Origin: Lactobacillus sp. ESL0785 | GTDB taxonomy: Bacteria > Bacillota > Bacilli > Lactobacillales > Lactobacillaceae | Reading direction: 5' to 3' | Length of the DNA stretch: 64,000 bases | NCBI RefSeq assembly: GCF_029395455.1 | Contig: NZ_CP113916.1 | Span: forward strand, 1,612,001 to 1,676,000 | In this document: piece by piece, positions 1 to 10,034 of the stretch | Layout of the letters: every line of letters starts with the position of its first letter | How positions within the stretch are numbered: the stretch's first letter is position 1 | Notes under the pieces: generated by a model | Seen by the model: only the letters and a program-made list of their open reading frames with translations | Databases searched by the model: none | What the model was told of the DNA's origin: nothing | Program-made: the position numbers and the translations under genes

Positions 1-4
1 AAAA

Positions 5-37
5 CAGCCTTGTTGTAAAAACTTAACAACAAGGCTG
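5..37. terminator. hairpin, probable bidirectional terminator
   Basis: Perfect 12-bp stem (CAGCCTTGTTGT / ACAACAAGGCTG) with a short A-rich loop. The run of A on its left gives a U-tract when read leftwards. It probably ends a gene lying before the window. Confidence 0.6.
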
Positions 38-344
38 CAATTTAATCTACCTAAAAAAACTAGGACAGTTTACAGAATATTGTCCTGCACCCCAATAAAA
101 AAGCTGCCACAAATCACTTCTTTATCTCGGCAACAATTCTTATATTTACCCTCTTCGCGTTTGTATACTCAGGTAAAGTTGGTAATTATTGCGACCTCTA
201 TTGATTAGTTTCTTTAACTTAAAAAAAGATTAAAGCAAAAAGTCTGCTTTGTCAACAACAATCTTTAATATTATTTTAATTTAGACTGATTTTGCAGCAC
301 ATAATATGCTATGATTAAATTATCGCTTTGAAGGGGGGTCTTGC
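38..344. other. intergenic region with promoter of the first gene
   Basis: No gene is visible here. A small hairpin AGGACA/TGTCCT lies at 62-86. A promoter-like pair TTGCAG (292-297) and TTAAAT (315-320), 17 bp apart, precedes the very strong ribosome site AAGGGGGG of the first gene. The rest is unexplained AT-rich sequence. Confidence 0.45.
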
Positions 345-1568
345 ATGAAAACTATTTACCATTTTAATGAGGCGCAACCAATCATTGTTAGTAGTCATTC
401 TGGGGGTTTAATTAATGACCAAAGACAAGTTATTGGTACTTGCGACTTAGGACAGCATTTAACAACTAGTGCCTTAGCCCAAGACAAGCAAAAGCAACTA
501 TATTTCGTTACTGCTCAAGGCTTATTAGCTTTTTCTGCTGCTTATTTTGTTAAACTGCATTACTTCAGTAATTTACAGCTCAATACCCCAATTAAATGGG
601 GCAAAGTTAAGAAACATCATGGTACTGGAAGTTATTCTACTAAACACCAATTTTTGTATAAATTACCACTAGAACATGCCTGCCAAATTGTCGGTCAAGG
701 AGAAGATATTTTTCATCATACTTGGCTGCGAACTATAACAGGCAACTGGTTAAAAAAATCTGATTTGTGGCTTGATGGGCAACCGCTTATTACGCAAAAG
801 CATGATTTAAAGCAAAAAGAAACGATTATTGTCAACCCACAAGGAACAATTGCCGTTAACTCTTATGGACAAAAGCCACAATTAATTGAAGCTAGACGCC
901 GTTTACCAGTTAAAGCTATTATGGAAGACGTATTTGGTAATGAATACTTACAAGTTGCTGCTAACTTATTCATTCCATCTACTGATTGCCTTTTGCATTC
1001 CTTGCCTGAGCATCTGCCTCTGCAGCATCCTTATCAGCTTACAACAGAAAATATTAACCAAATGTTTTGGCAGGTACAGAACGGCTGCGAAGCTGCCAGT
1101 TTGTTAATGGGATTACATTATCACCACCATTTAGTAAATTGTGACTATCAAGAATTCATTAACACTATGCCCCTTGCAGCAGATTATAATCCTTATCATG
1201 GCTTTGGTGGCTCACCTTATGAGAATGTCAAGGGACGTTTTGAAGCGATTTTTCCACCGGCGTTGTTAGCATGGGGCAGAAATTATACAGCTTTACGCGA
1301 TCTCAATGGTGCCGATACCATTGAACTTATTGCGGCTTTGAAGCGGGGCAATCCCGTCTTAACTTATGTCACTACTAACTTTACGCCACCCGATCCAGAT
1401 AACTATCCTTGGGGTAAAACTTACAAGAATAATCATGCCGTTCTACTTGATGGTTTTAGCGAAGACTTGTTTCATGTTTCTGATCCTATCGACGGCCACT
1501 ACTGGCTAAACAAAGCTGTTTTTATGCAAGCTTATGCTGTTAGAAAATGGGCGATTGAAATCGAATAA
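345..1568 (+). CDS. C39-like putative cysteine peptidase
   Basis: 407 residues. The C-terminal third (about 240-400) carries the layout of the C39-like (peptidase_C39_2/YvpB-type) fold: a Cys in QNGCEAASLLMGLHY near residue 249, and a His in NNHAVLLDGF followed by SDP near 365-380. The N-terminal 200 residues look like repeated beta-rich SH3-like units, with phrases such as YFVTAQGLLAFSAAYF. There is no signal peptide or membrane segment, so as read the protein is cytoplasmic, which is unusual for lactobacillar members with SH3-like repeats. The start follows AAGGGGGG by eight bases. It lies 34 bp upstream of a second peptidase gene and may be cotranscribed with it. Substrate unknown. Confidence 0.65.
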   Translation: MKTIYHFNEAQPIIVSSHSGGLINDQRQVIGTCDLGQHLTTSALAQDKQKQLYFVTAQGLLAFSAAYFVKLHYFSNLQLNTPIKWGKVKKHHGTGSYSTKHQFLYKLPLEHACQIVGQGEDIFHHTWLRTITGNWLKKSDLWLDGQPLITQKHDLKQKETIIVNPQGTIAVNSYGQKPQLIEARRRLPVKAIMEDVFGNEYLQVAANLFIPSTDCLLHSLPEHLPLQHPYQLTTENINQMFWQVQNGCEAASLLMGLHYHHHLVNCDYQEFINTMPLAADYNPYHGFGGSPYENVKGRFEAIFPPALLAWGRNYTALRDLNGADTIELIAALKRGNPVLTYVTTNFTPPDPDNYPWGKTYKNNHAVLLDGFSEDLFHVSDPIDGHYWLNKAVFMQAYAVRKWAIEIE

Positions 1569-1602
1569 TGTAATTAATTTTTAAACGAAAGAGGTAACAA
1601 TA

Positions 1603-2676
1603 ATGGGACTTAATAAACCACTTTTAAATGCATTGAGTGATGCTCAAAGAGGACCGAAGAATTTAATCACAGACGTAGCTGGAATTACCGTGGGCCATAA
1701 AACTTTAATTAACGATAGATTAAATACTGGTGTAACGATTATCAAGCCTTGCCAAGATAATATTTTTAGAGAGAAAATGCCAGCGGCTGTCCAAGTAATT
1801 AACGGTTTTGGTAAAAGTACAGGCTTAGTGCAAGTTGAAGAACTTGGTACTATTGAAACGCCACTGGTTTTAACTAATACCTTAAGTGTCGGTACTGCCT
1901 ACACTGCCTTAGTCAAACGCATGCTAAAGGAAAATCCTGAAATTGGTACAACTACTGGTAGTGTTAACCCAATTATTATGGAATGTAATGACAGTACCAT
2001 CAACCATATTCGTGATCTTGGCGTCACTGAAGATGACGTTAACGCTGCCTTTACAGCAGCCGCCACTACATTTGAAGAAGGTCCTGTCGGCAGCGGAACC
2101 GGTATGTGCTGCTACGACTTAAAAGGTGGTATTGGATCGGCTTCAAGACAAATTGAAATCGACGGCAAAACTTTCACGATGGGTGCATTAGTTATGTCCA
2201 ACTTTGGCTTTGGCGAAGACTTGAACATTTATGGTGAACATATTGGTAAGAAAATTGCCCAAATGAAGAAGGACAAGGAAAAAGGTAGTATTATCACGAT
2301 TATCGCTACCGATATTCCCTTCAATTCACGACAACTAAAACGAATTGCACGCCGCTCAAGCGTTGGTATTACCCGCAGCGGTTCATTTACCGGTAATGGC
2401 AGCGGCGAAATCACGCTTGCCTTTTCAACTGCTAATCGCGTAAGTCACTTCCCAGAAAACGAACTCAGCTCAATTCAAGCAATCACTGATGACAAGATTG
2501 ACCGCTACTTCCGAGTTACTGTTGACATTGTTAATGAAGCTATTCTAAGTTCATTAGCTCACGGCAAGACTTTCATCAATTGCGATGGTAAACCAGTTTA
2601 CGGTTTACCAGATGCATTAAACGAGTTGGGTGACGATCCAGATGCAATCAAGTTAAAGGAGCAATTAGGACTTTAA
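1603..2676 (+). CDS. P1/DmpA family aminopeptidase (peptidase S58)
   Basis: 357 residues, the usual length for the L-aminopeptidase D-Ala-esterase family. These are made as one chain that cleaves itself, leaving an N-terminal nucleophile serine. The family hallmark is clear: SGTGMCCYDLKGGIGSASR in the middle and, near 262-272, GNGSGEITLAFSTAN, where cleavage is expected between Gly266 and Ser267. It likely trims small or unusual N-terminal residues from peptides in the cytoplasm. Ribosome site GAAAGAGG. A strong terminator follows at once. Confidence 0.9.
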   Translation: MGLNKPLLNALSDAQRGPKNLITDVAGITVGHKTLINDRLNTGVTIIKPCQDNIFREKMPAAVQVINGFGKSTGLVQVEELGTIETPLVLTNTLSVGTAYTALVKRMLKENPEIGTTTGSVNPIIMECNDSTINHIRDLGVTEDDVNAAFTAAATTFEEGPVGSGTGMCCYDLKGGIGSASRQIEIDGKTFTMGALVMSNFGFGEDLNIYGEHIGKKIAQMKKDKEKGSIITIIATDIPFNSRQLKRIARRSSVGITRSGSFTGNGSGEITLAFSTANRVSHFPENELSSIQAITDDKIDRYFRVTVDIVNEAILSSLAHGKTFINCDGKPVYGLPDALNELGDDPDAIKLKEQLGL

Positions 2677-2694
2677 TTATAATCTCGCTAACAT

Positions 2695-2734
2695 AATAAG
2701 CTATGAAACGTAAATGTTTCATAGCTTATTTTTA
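2695..2734. terminator. terminator between convergent genes
   Basis: 15-bp stem (AATAAGCTATGAAAC / GTTTCATAGCTTATT) followed by T's on the plus strand. It also overlaps the end of the leftward macrodomain operon. Confidence 0.85.
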
Positions 2735-3232
2735 TATTTGAGTTTGATAAAGTGCAGCAGTTTTTGCATCAAAAGCACACATAATTACTTCTATTTTGTA
2801 TGTATCATTTTTTCTAAGCCACTCCTTAACTGCTTGAAAAGCAATCATTGCTGCACGTCGTGCAGGAAAGCCATAAGCACCTGTTGAAATTGCCGGAAAA
2901 GCAATACTATGTAAATTATATTCTTGAGCCAAGTTAAGGCAATTATTGTAACAAGTTCGTAAAAACGAATCATCACTGGCTCTACCTGAATAAATTGGTC
3001 CAACTGTATGAATCACAAATTTAGCTGGTAGATGATACCCCTGCGTTATCTTGGCCTGACCCGTTTCACAACCATGTAACTTCCGGCATTCCGTGAGTAA
3101 CTCTGGCCCAGCTACCTGATGAATCGCTCCGTCAACACCTAAGCCACCAAGTAAAGTCTTATTAGCCGCATTAACGATAGCATCAACTTTTAATGTAGTA
3201 ATATCAGCTTGAATAATTTTGATTTTCGTCAT
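2732..3232 (-). CDS. macrodomain protein, putative ADP-ribose hydrolase
   Basis: 166 residues, a whole single macrodomain of the YmdB/MacroD type. Visible blocks are [27 protein letters not shown] (residues 15-41), the phosphate loop [17 protein letters not shown] (about 115-131) and VIHTVGPIY. Family members remove ADP-ribose from proteins or deacetylate O-acetyl-ADP-ribose. The usual GGGGVDGAIH run reads [10 protein letters not shown] here, a substitution in the ribose-binding loop. The start codon overlaps the stop of the upstream phosphatase by one base (TAATG), which indicates translational coupling. It is the last gene of the glpK operon. Confidence 0.9.
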   Translation of the reverse strand: MTKIKIIQADITTLKVDAIVNAANKTLLGGLGVDGAIHQVAGPELLTECRKLHGCETGQAKITQGYHLPAKFVIHTVGPIYSGRASDDSFLRTCYNNCLNLAQEYNLHSIAFPAISTGAYGFPARRAAMIAFQAVKEWLRKNDTYKIEVIMCAFDAKTAALYQTQI

Positions 3233-4005
3233 TATTCTAAATACATCCGCCTTAATTGCATCAAATCATCTGCAGTAAAACCCAACTGTTTTTGAAAGAA
3301 ATTGGCAAAGTCGCCCCAACCGCCACGAATGGTTTCCGTAATGCCGCGAATGGCAATTCCTTCACCTTTAGTAACATTCATCTTAGCAACCATTTTAGAA
3401 ATATCGTCATTACTCGGCAACTGTCGCGAAATAGCAAAATCATATAACTCATTAGTTAACAAATAATCACGAGCAATGGTATCATCATCAACACCTAACG
3501 CCATTAAAATCAGAGCAGATACCATGCCCGTCCTATCCTTGCCGGCACTACAATGATAGACAAGTGCCTCATCTTCTGGTAATTCCAATAATTGCGCAAA
3601 AATCTGAGTAAAAATATCCTGACTATGGGGACTAAGGAGTGTCTGCTGGTATATCCGCCCAATAAAATTATCCTTCATATCTGGAATATGATGCAAAAAG
3701 CGGTACACCTTACGGTCATTTTGCTGATCCGCAATATCCTCGGAGTAAACGGGAACATCAACAAATTCGCGTTTAAACCATGACTTATCAGGAGAAGTCT
3801 CTTTTTCATATGCTGAACGCAAATCACAATCAACTGTAACGTGCAAATCCGCCAGTTTTTGTTGGTCATGTGGTGTAAGTGAACTTAATGAGTCCGAGCG
3901 ATAAATTTTATTCCATTTAACCGTCTGACCAACCGAATTCTGGTAGCCGCCAACATCCCTAAAGTTTAGCGGTCCATCTAAAGCAACAATTCGCTGATGT
4001 GCCAT
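3232..4005 (-). CDS. tyrosine/dual-specificity protein phosphatase
   Basis: 257 residues. The PTP loop [11 protein letters not shown] (about 153-163) has the catalytic Cys and Arg, and the N-terminal FRDVGGY box is typical of the bacterial tyrosine-phosphatase family Y_phosphatase3 (LipA/Ptp-like). It may act on phosphotyrosine or on phosphoinositide-like substrates; the target is unknown. No signal peptide. It sits 34 bp downstream of glpK with its own site AAGGGAAAAGAAG, and its stop overlaps the macrodomain start. Confidence 0.9.
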   Translation of the reverse strand: MAHQRIVALDGPLNFRDVGGYQNSVGQTVKWNKIYRSDSLSSLTPHDQQKLADLHVTVDCDLRSAYEKETSPDKSWFKREFVDVPVYSEDIADQQNDRKVYRFLHHIPDMKDNFIGRIYQQTLLSPHSQDIFTQIFAQLLELPEDEALVYHCSAGKDRTGMVSALILMALGVDDDTIARDYLLTNELYDFAISRQLPSNDDISKMVAKMNVTKGEGIAIRGITETIRGGWGDFANFFQKQLGFTADDLMQLRRMYLE

Positions 4006-4039
4006 TGGTTCTCACTTCTTTTCCCTTAAATCACCATTG

Positions 4040-5607
<1,568 letters not shown>

Positions 5608-5681
5608 GAAATAATTATAGCATTAACCCTATTTTAAGTTATACTGTGTGGTAAGACTTTGATTAAAAAGAAGGCAGTATT

Positions 5682-6494
5682 ATGAAAAAAGAACTTATTG
5701 CTTTAACAATTGCGGGAAATGACAGTGATGGCAGTGCTGGTATGACCGCTGATTTACATTCATTTTATGCACGGGGAATTTACGGCATGGGACTATTAAC
5801 TGCTGCCGTTGCCGGTAATACTACCGGTATCTATGCTCAAGAAGTAATGCCACTTGCTTTTATCCAAAAACAATTTGATGTCTTAAACGATGATTTTCAG
5901 ATTAATGCCCTAAAAACGGGAATGTTGGCCAATAAGGCAGTGATTAATTGTGTAGCCAGCAACTTACGCAAGTATCAGATGGGCAAGATTGTACTTGACC
6001 CAGTAATTATGACTAAGCATGGCAATACCTTGCTTGACGATGATGCCTACCAAGCATTTCTAACTGAGTTATTGCCACTTGCTGATATTATTACACCCAA
6101 TTTTTATGAACAACAAAAGCTAACTGGATTAAAGTTAGCTAATCAAGCGGAAATTAAACAAGGTGCTTTAAAATTGCAGAAAATGGGCGCTAAAAATGTA
6201 CTCATGAAAGGCCGGCATGATAATAGCGAACAAAGTACAGTCACTGACATACTTTTAACTGCAGATGGTCAATTCCACGAATTCAGTAAGCCATACATTA
6301 ACACTGACCGAATTAACGGAACCGGGGACACCCTTTCCGCTGTTATCGCCGCAGAACTGGCTAAAGGCAAGTCAATCTTGGCTAGTGTTGCCACGGCTAA
6401 AGATTTTACTTATGAAGCAATTGCCCACCCAATTGCTGTTGGGTCAAAGTATGGCCCAATTAATCATTTTGCTGCACAACAAGATGTTAAGTAA
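5682..6494 (+). CDS. ThiD/PdxK-family pyrimidine or pyridoxine kinase
   Basis: 270 residues, ribokinase superfamily. TIAGNDSDGSAGMTADLHSF at the N-terminus and NGTGDTLSAVIAAEL near the C-terminus (catalytic Asp in GTGD) mark a hydroxymethylpyrimidine/pyridoxal kinase. A second, more canonical thiD lies at 14073 in the thiamine operon. This copy has no TPP switch and no thi neighbours, so it is more likely the pyridoxine/pyridoxal kinase used in vitamin B6 salvage. The choice between the two is inference. Confidence 0.85.
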   Translation: MKKELIALTIAGNDSDGSAGMTADLHSFYARGIYGMGLLTAAVAGNTTGIYAQEVMPLAFIQKQFDVLNDDFQINALKTGMLANKAVINCVASNLRKYQMGKIVLDPVIMTKHGNTLLDDDAYQAFLTELLPLADIITPNFYEQQKLTGLKLANQAEIKQGALKLQKMGAKNVLMKGRHDNSEQSTVTDILLTADGQFHEFSKPYINTDRINGTGDTLSAVIAAELAKGKSILASVATAKDFTYEAIAHPIAVGSKYGPINHFAAQQDVK

Positions 6495-6510
6495 CCTGAT
6501 ATTAAAATAC

Positions 6511-6552
6511 AAGCGGCAATTAATAGCTGAACTACTAATTGCCGCTTTTTGT
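6511..6552. terminator. bidirectional terminator
   Basis: Stem AAGCGGCAATTA/TAATTGCCGCTT, extended inwards, with T's to the right. It lies between two convergent genes. Confidence 0.85.
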
Positions 6553-7146
6553 TTATCTATAATTAATTTCCGTATAACTAATATTCTTAAAATGACGATT
6601 GCCATACTTTTTGGCTAACTTTTTAGATCTGAAATATTGGTTATATACCTTACCAGTATCTGGTTGGGCTTCAAGCAAAACTTGAACTTTCTTGCCATTA
6701 ATCTTCTCTACTTTCATTGTAAAAGCAGTATCATCGGTTGTTTTTTTACCAGCTGGCTTAACAATTGACCATGTTGTGTTACCAATCTTTTTCTTTGTAC
6801 CAGTAGCAGCCGCATTCAAAGCAGCCAAACTTGGATCTTGCTTAACGTTAGTAATCTGTGCAGTAGCCTTGCCGGTACTTGCTGCATCACTGACCTTAGT
6901 CATCTTAACAGTTTCCTCAGCACCTAGTGAATTAAAGCTATCGGCCTTAATCACCAATGGATCAGGAGTTAAAATACTACTGCTATACCACTTACCGTCC
7001 CACTTCTTGGGGAAAGAATGTGAACCTGTTTTACTATGCTTGACAACTTTAACAGTTTTGGCTTGAACTGTAGTTGCTAACCCAGCACCAGTTGTTGCAA
7101 TCACTGCAGCAGCTGCAAGCATTGTCATTAATTTTGAATGTTTCAT
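6553..7146 (-). CDS. secreted protein of the KWYS/GKVYNQYF family
   Basis: 197 residues. A Sec signal peptide (residues 1-29, ending VQA before KT) precedes a mature domain with no named family that I recognise. Distinctive blocks are GKWYSSSILTPDPLVIKA (about 51-68) and, at the C-terminus, GKVYNQYFRSK...KKYGNRHFKNISYTEINYR. The same blocks recur in the protein at 60828, so the two are paralogues. No LPXTG anchor or lipobox, so it is probably released. Strong ribosome site AAAAGGAGGATATT. Confidence 0.8.
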   Translation of the reverse strand: MKHSKLMTMLAAAAVIATTGAGLATTVQAKTVKVVKHSKTGSHSFPKKWDGKWYSSSILTPDPLVIKADSFNSLGAEETVKMTKVSDAASTGKATAQITNVKQDPSLAALNAAATGTKKKIGNTTWSIVKPAGKKTTDDTAFTMKVEKINGKKVQVLLEAQPDTGKVYNQYFRSKKLAKKYGNRHFKNISYTEINYR

Positions 7147-7247
7147 AATATCCTCCTTTTATTTACTATAGTATTAATTATACCACTACCAAAAATTAAC
7201 ACATTAATTATCTTCAAGATTAAGCATGGCAAGCCTAAATATTTCTT

Positions 7248-7276
7248 TTGCTCTCAGCCAGGCTTTAAGATATACT
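7248..7276 (+). promoter_or_regulatory. promoter of the GatD-like gene
   Basis: TTGCTC (7248-7253) and TATACT (7271-7276), spacer 17 bp. The expected start of transcription, near 7283, makes the ATG at 7287 almost leaderless and favours the ATG at 7305. Confidence 0.6.
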
Positions 7277-7304
7277 TGAAAGCAAGATGAGAGGTTTAGA
7301 ACGC

Positions 7305-7970
7305 ATGGCAGATAAGACAATTAAAATTGCATACTTGTACGAAGATTTAATGAATACTTACGGTGATTCCGGCGATGTTAAAATCATCCGTTACTTATTA
7401 AAAAAGCAAAATTATACCACCCAAATCGACAATGTTTCCTTAAGCGATCCGTTTAATGCCTTTGATTATGACTTTGTTTTTTTTGGCGGCGGGCAAGATT
7501 TTGAACAAACTGTTGTCGCCAAGGATTTACCGCGCCATAAAGAAACTCTGACTGCTTATATTAACGCTGGTCACCCCATGTTGGGCGTTTGTGGCGGCTA
7601 CCAACTTGTCGGTACTTATTACCAAACCATTGGTGGCACCATGATTAAAGGGCTAGATATCTTACCCTTCCATACTGTCTTCAAAGCTGATAAGCGCATG
7701 ATTGGCGATACTCATTACACGACTGAATGGGGTGAAGTTACAGCCTTTGAAAACCATTCAGGTCAGACCTATTTCGATGATCCTACGCTAAAGCCTTTAG
7801 GTAAAATGATTGCCGGTTATGGCAACAATCCTCAAGATGGTCTTGAAGGATTACATTATCATAATTTCATTGGTACCTATTCTCACGGCCCGATTTTGCG
7901 GAACTTGAACGTAGCACAAGCAATCGTCAAGATGGTCTTAGACTGGCATCATGAACGAATAACTAAATAA
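7305..7970 (+). CDS. gatD: GatD-like class I glutamine amidotransferase
   Basis: 221 residues from the ATG at 7305, which is preceded by GAGAGG; an in-frame ATG at 7287 is too close to the promoter. Catalytic Cys96 in GVCGGYQLVG, and a His in YSHGPIL near residue 190. The start IKIAYLYEDLMNTYGDSGD is typical of GatD, the amidase half of the MurT-GatD complex that amidates D-glutamate of lipid II. Its partner murT normally sits next to it but is absent here, so either murT is elsewhere or this is a related CobQ-like enzyme. Confidence 0.85.
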   Translation: MADKTIKIAYLYEDLMNTYGDSGDVKIIRYLLKKQNYTTQIDNVSLSDPFNAFDYDFVFFGGGQDFEQTVVAKDLPRHKETLTAYINAGHPMLGVCGGYQLVGTYYQTIGGTMIKGLDILPFHTVFKADKRMIGDTHYTTEWGEVTAFENHSGQTYFDDPTLKPLGKMIAGYGNNPQDGLEGLHYHNFIGTYSHGPILRNLNVAQAIVKMVLDWHHERITK

Positions 7971-7999
7971 AAAAAGCCTAAGTTTGTTCAGGCTTTTTG
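7971..7999. terminator. bidirectional terminator
   Basis: AAAAAGCCT...AGGCTTTTT stem with A's and T's on both sides, between gatD and lepB, which converge. Confidence 0.85.
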
Positions 8000-8009
8000 T
8001 TTTCATAAG

Positions 8010-8585
8010 TTAAAAATGCTGAATTCGATTAAGTGGCCAATATCTAACCGTGACTTTACCAATCAATGCACTTCGCTTAATTGAACCAAAAAAGCGCGAA
8101 TCTTTTGAAATATCACGATGATCTCCCATTACCCAGTAAGTACCTTTAGGTACATGATAAGTAAAATTAGTAGTATAAGTTGTCCCAGCATCATTATCAA
8201 TCTTTTTAAAATTATTCTCTAAATATGGCTCTGGTAAAAGCTTACCATTAACATACATCTTGTCATTTTTAGAAACAATTTTATCACCCGGAAGACCAAT
8301 GATTCGCTTAACATAAAAGGTACCTGGGACATCTTGCGCTGCTTTAGGTGCACGCAAAACTACTACTTGATTCCGCTGAGGTGTAAAATGACGCTGTGAA
8401 ATCAGACGCTCATTATTTTCAAAATTTGGCTGCATTGATGCACCAGAAACACGATTATTTGAAAGAAAATACGAAAAAATCAATAACGTCGCGCCTGAAA
8501 TAATCACCATCATCGCCACAAGTTTTAAGAAAAATTGCCCCCAACTTTCCTCATCAGCAGTTTGGTTATTTACCTTTTTAGCCAT
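8010..8585 (-). CDS. lepB: signal peptidase I
   Basis: 191 residues, type I (S26). One N-terminal membrane anchor (about 17-39). The catalytic Ser lies in SGASMQPNF (about residue 55) and the general-base Lys in FYVKRIIGLPGDKI (about 93); GDHRDISKDSRFFG is the conserved box E. It removes signal peptides from secreted proteins, several of which are encoded in this window. Ribosome site AAAGGAGAC. Monocistronic. Confidence 0.95.
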   Translation of the reverse strand: MAKKVNNQTADEESWGQFFLKLVAMMVIISGATLLIFSYFLSNNRVSGASMQPNFENNERLISQRHFTPQRNQVVVLRAPKAAQDVPGTFYVKRIIGLPGDKIVSKNDKMYVNGKLLPEPYLENNFKKIDNDAGTTYTTNFTYHVPKGTYWVMGDHRDISKDSRFFGSIKRSALIGKVTVRYWPLNRIQHF

Positions 8586-8778
8586 TATTTATTGTCTCCT
8601 TTATTCAAAAATTAGTAGAATTAATTTGATACCTTTTTGACGGTGAGTATCGGGCATTACATTCCAACCATCAATAGCTTTATTCCTACCAAAATATTAT
8701 ACTTCAAAAACATTAATAAAATAGCAAAGGCAAGCAAAAAATATTAATAAATTTAACTCTATTTATCATGTGAAAATA

Positions 8779-8806
8779 AAAGCTCAAGGAAAACTTGAGC
8801 TTTTTA
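8779..8806 (-). terminator. hairpin terminator
   Basis: AAAGCTCAAG...CTTGAGCTTT stem with T's outside. It lies just beyond the decayed reading frame at 8849-9055 and presumably once ended it. Confidence 0.7.
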
Positions 8807-8848
8807 ATGTAGCTAAATTAACTCCTATGCTTCTTTTAAACGATTAAT

Positions 8849-9055
8849 TTAATCTTCATTATCACAATGATGAAAAATTGTTAAACAAATATCTTTATAT
8901 CTCATAGCTTGAACACCTTCAAATTCAGTAGTATATCCACCCTGATCAATTAATCTCTGAGAAAAATCTGTACATATATTTTTTCAAAACGTAATGCTTT
9001 TGCCGGTACAGTAGCGGCGAAATTATAAATCTTATTTAAGCAATACTTGATACAT
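8849..9055 (-). pseudogene. small decayed gene, function unknown
   Basis: On the minus strand an ATG at 9055, twelve bases after GAGGGAG, opens a frame that soon stops. Coding-like sequence continues in other frames: first FAATVPAKALRFEKI, then CTDFSQRLIDQGGYTTEFEG and VQAMRYKDICLTIFHHCDNED before the stop. At least two frameshifts would be needed to join them. I do not recognise the product. The rest of the 600-bp gap (8586-9192) shows no gene. Confidence 0.35.
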
Positions 9056-9192
9056 ATAAAAGTGATACTCCCTCACTTTAATCATAGCTATTTTTACTAG
9101 CAATATTAATTAATACTTATTAATTTAAGCATACCATTTTTAACGAATTTAGTAAATAGAATATACTGTCTAACAGGAGGTTTGTTCATCAA

Positions 9193-9693
9193 ATGAAATT
9201 AAAAATAAAAATAGTAACTGTAGCTTTGAGCATAGCATTAATGGGTGGAATACTTTTTCCAACTAATAAAGTTAGCGCTACAGTTACTACTCCTAGAATT
9301 CTAAGGAAAACTTGGGTAAATGATATTAGTTATTCTTATAAATTAAAAAAGCCGAAATTTAAATCTTGCATGGTCACAACAATAAACAAGCACTATATAA
9401 TTATGAGCCACTTTCAAACTGACGAATACATTGGCAAGGTTGTGACAGTTAAAAAAATACCCAACTATAAAAACTTTTATCGTTTAAGGGTTAGTTATGC
9501 CTTTTCTAATGGGCCACTACCGAATCCTCCTGTATATAAATATTGGTATACTCGACTTGCAACAATAGGCGGTAAACAATTCTTGAGTATTTCTAGAAGC
9601 ATTAAACAATTAAATCGTATAAATAATATGTATGGAACAATAAAAGATAATGGTCTTGCTCGTTACTTCAAAGATAATTCATCCCTTAAATAA
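9193..9693 (+). CDS. small secreted protein, function unknown
   Basis: 166 residues. Signal peptide (1-29, ending KVSA before TV), then a basic, aromatic-rich mature part with no recognised domain, no cell-wall anchor and a single cysteine. Excellent ribosome site AGGAGG. Its general style (short, basic, VSA cleavage) matches the other secreted proteins of the window, but I see no clear alignment with them. It is followed by a poorly defined hairpin and the CRISPR remnant. Confidence 0.7.
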   Translation: MKLKIKIVTVALSIALMGGILFPTNKVSATVTTPRILRKTWVNDISYSYKLKKPKFKSCMVTTINKHYIIMSHFQTDEYIGKVVTVKKIPNYKNFYRLRVSYAFSNGPLPNPPVYKYWYTRLATIGGKQFLSISRSIKQLNRINNMYGTIKDNGLARYFKDNSSLK

Positions 9694-9785
9694 TTAAAAA
9701 AGCCTTTGACAAGAACTTTACAAGCTGGTTAATGCTTGTAGATGTTACTCTTGTAATCCCAGTGCCTTTGTCAACAGCTGATGTA

Positions 9786-9874
9786 GGATCACCCCCACGC
9801 ATGTGGGGAATACAACTTAGCCAAAGTTTGAGCTCGCTTAACTGTAGGATCACCCCCACACACGTGGGGAATAC
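9786..9874 (-). CRISPR. orphan two-repeat type I-E-like CRISPR
   Basis: Two 28-nt repeats (9786-9813 and 9847-9874) differ at two positions and enclose one 33-nt spacer (9814-9846). The 61-bp period is that of type I-E arrays. Read on the minus strand they start GTATTCCCCAC and end GTGGGGGTGATCC, the I-E repeat form known in lactobacilli. No third repeat is found one period away on either side, and no cas gene is in the window. It is a remnant or a solo mini-array. Confidence 0.8.
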
Positions 9875-10034
9875 AGTAAAAGATCCCAGCTATATCAACA
9901 TCCTCGAAAACAATAATATACTTTTCCCATTAGTTTGTAAATTTCAATAGTTAACTTTATTTTCTAAATTAAAAGTAAAAAAATAGACATCAACTAACTA
10001 GGTTGTTGCCTAACTTTTCACACTTTACAAATTG

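Noticed and set aside
61..100. Insertion-sequence end near the window start
   Set aside because: A small dyad only; no transposase fragment, no target duplication.
5682..6494. Second copy of thiD under TPP control
   Set aside because: No riboswitch precedes it and it is not with thi genes; pyridoxine kinase is at least as likely.
9732..9950. 72-codon frame over the CRISPR repeats
   Set aside because: It runs straight through both repeats and the spacer; the repeat structure explains the sequence and there is no ribosome site.
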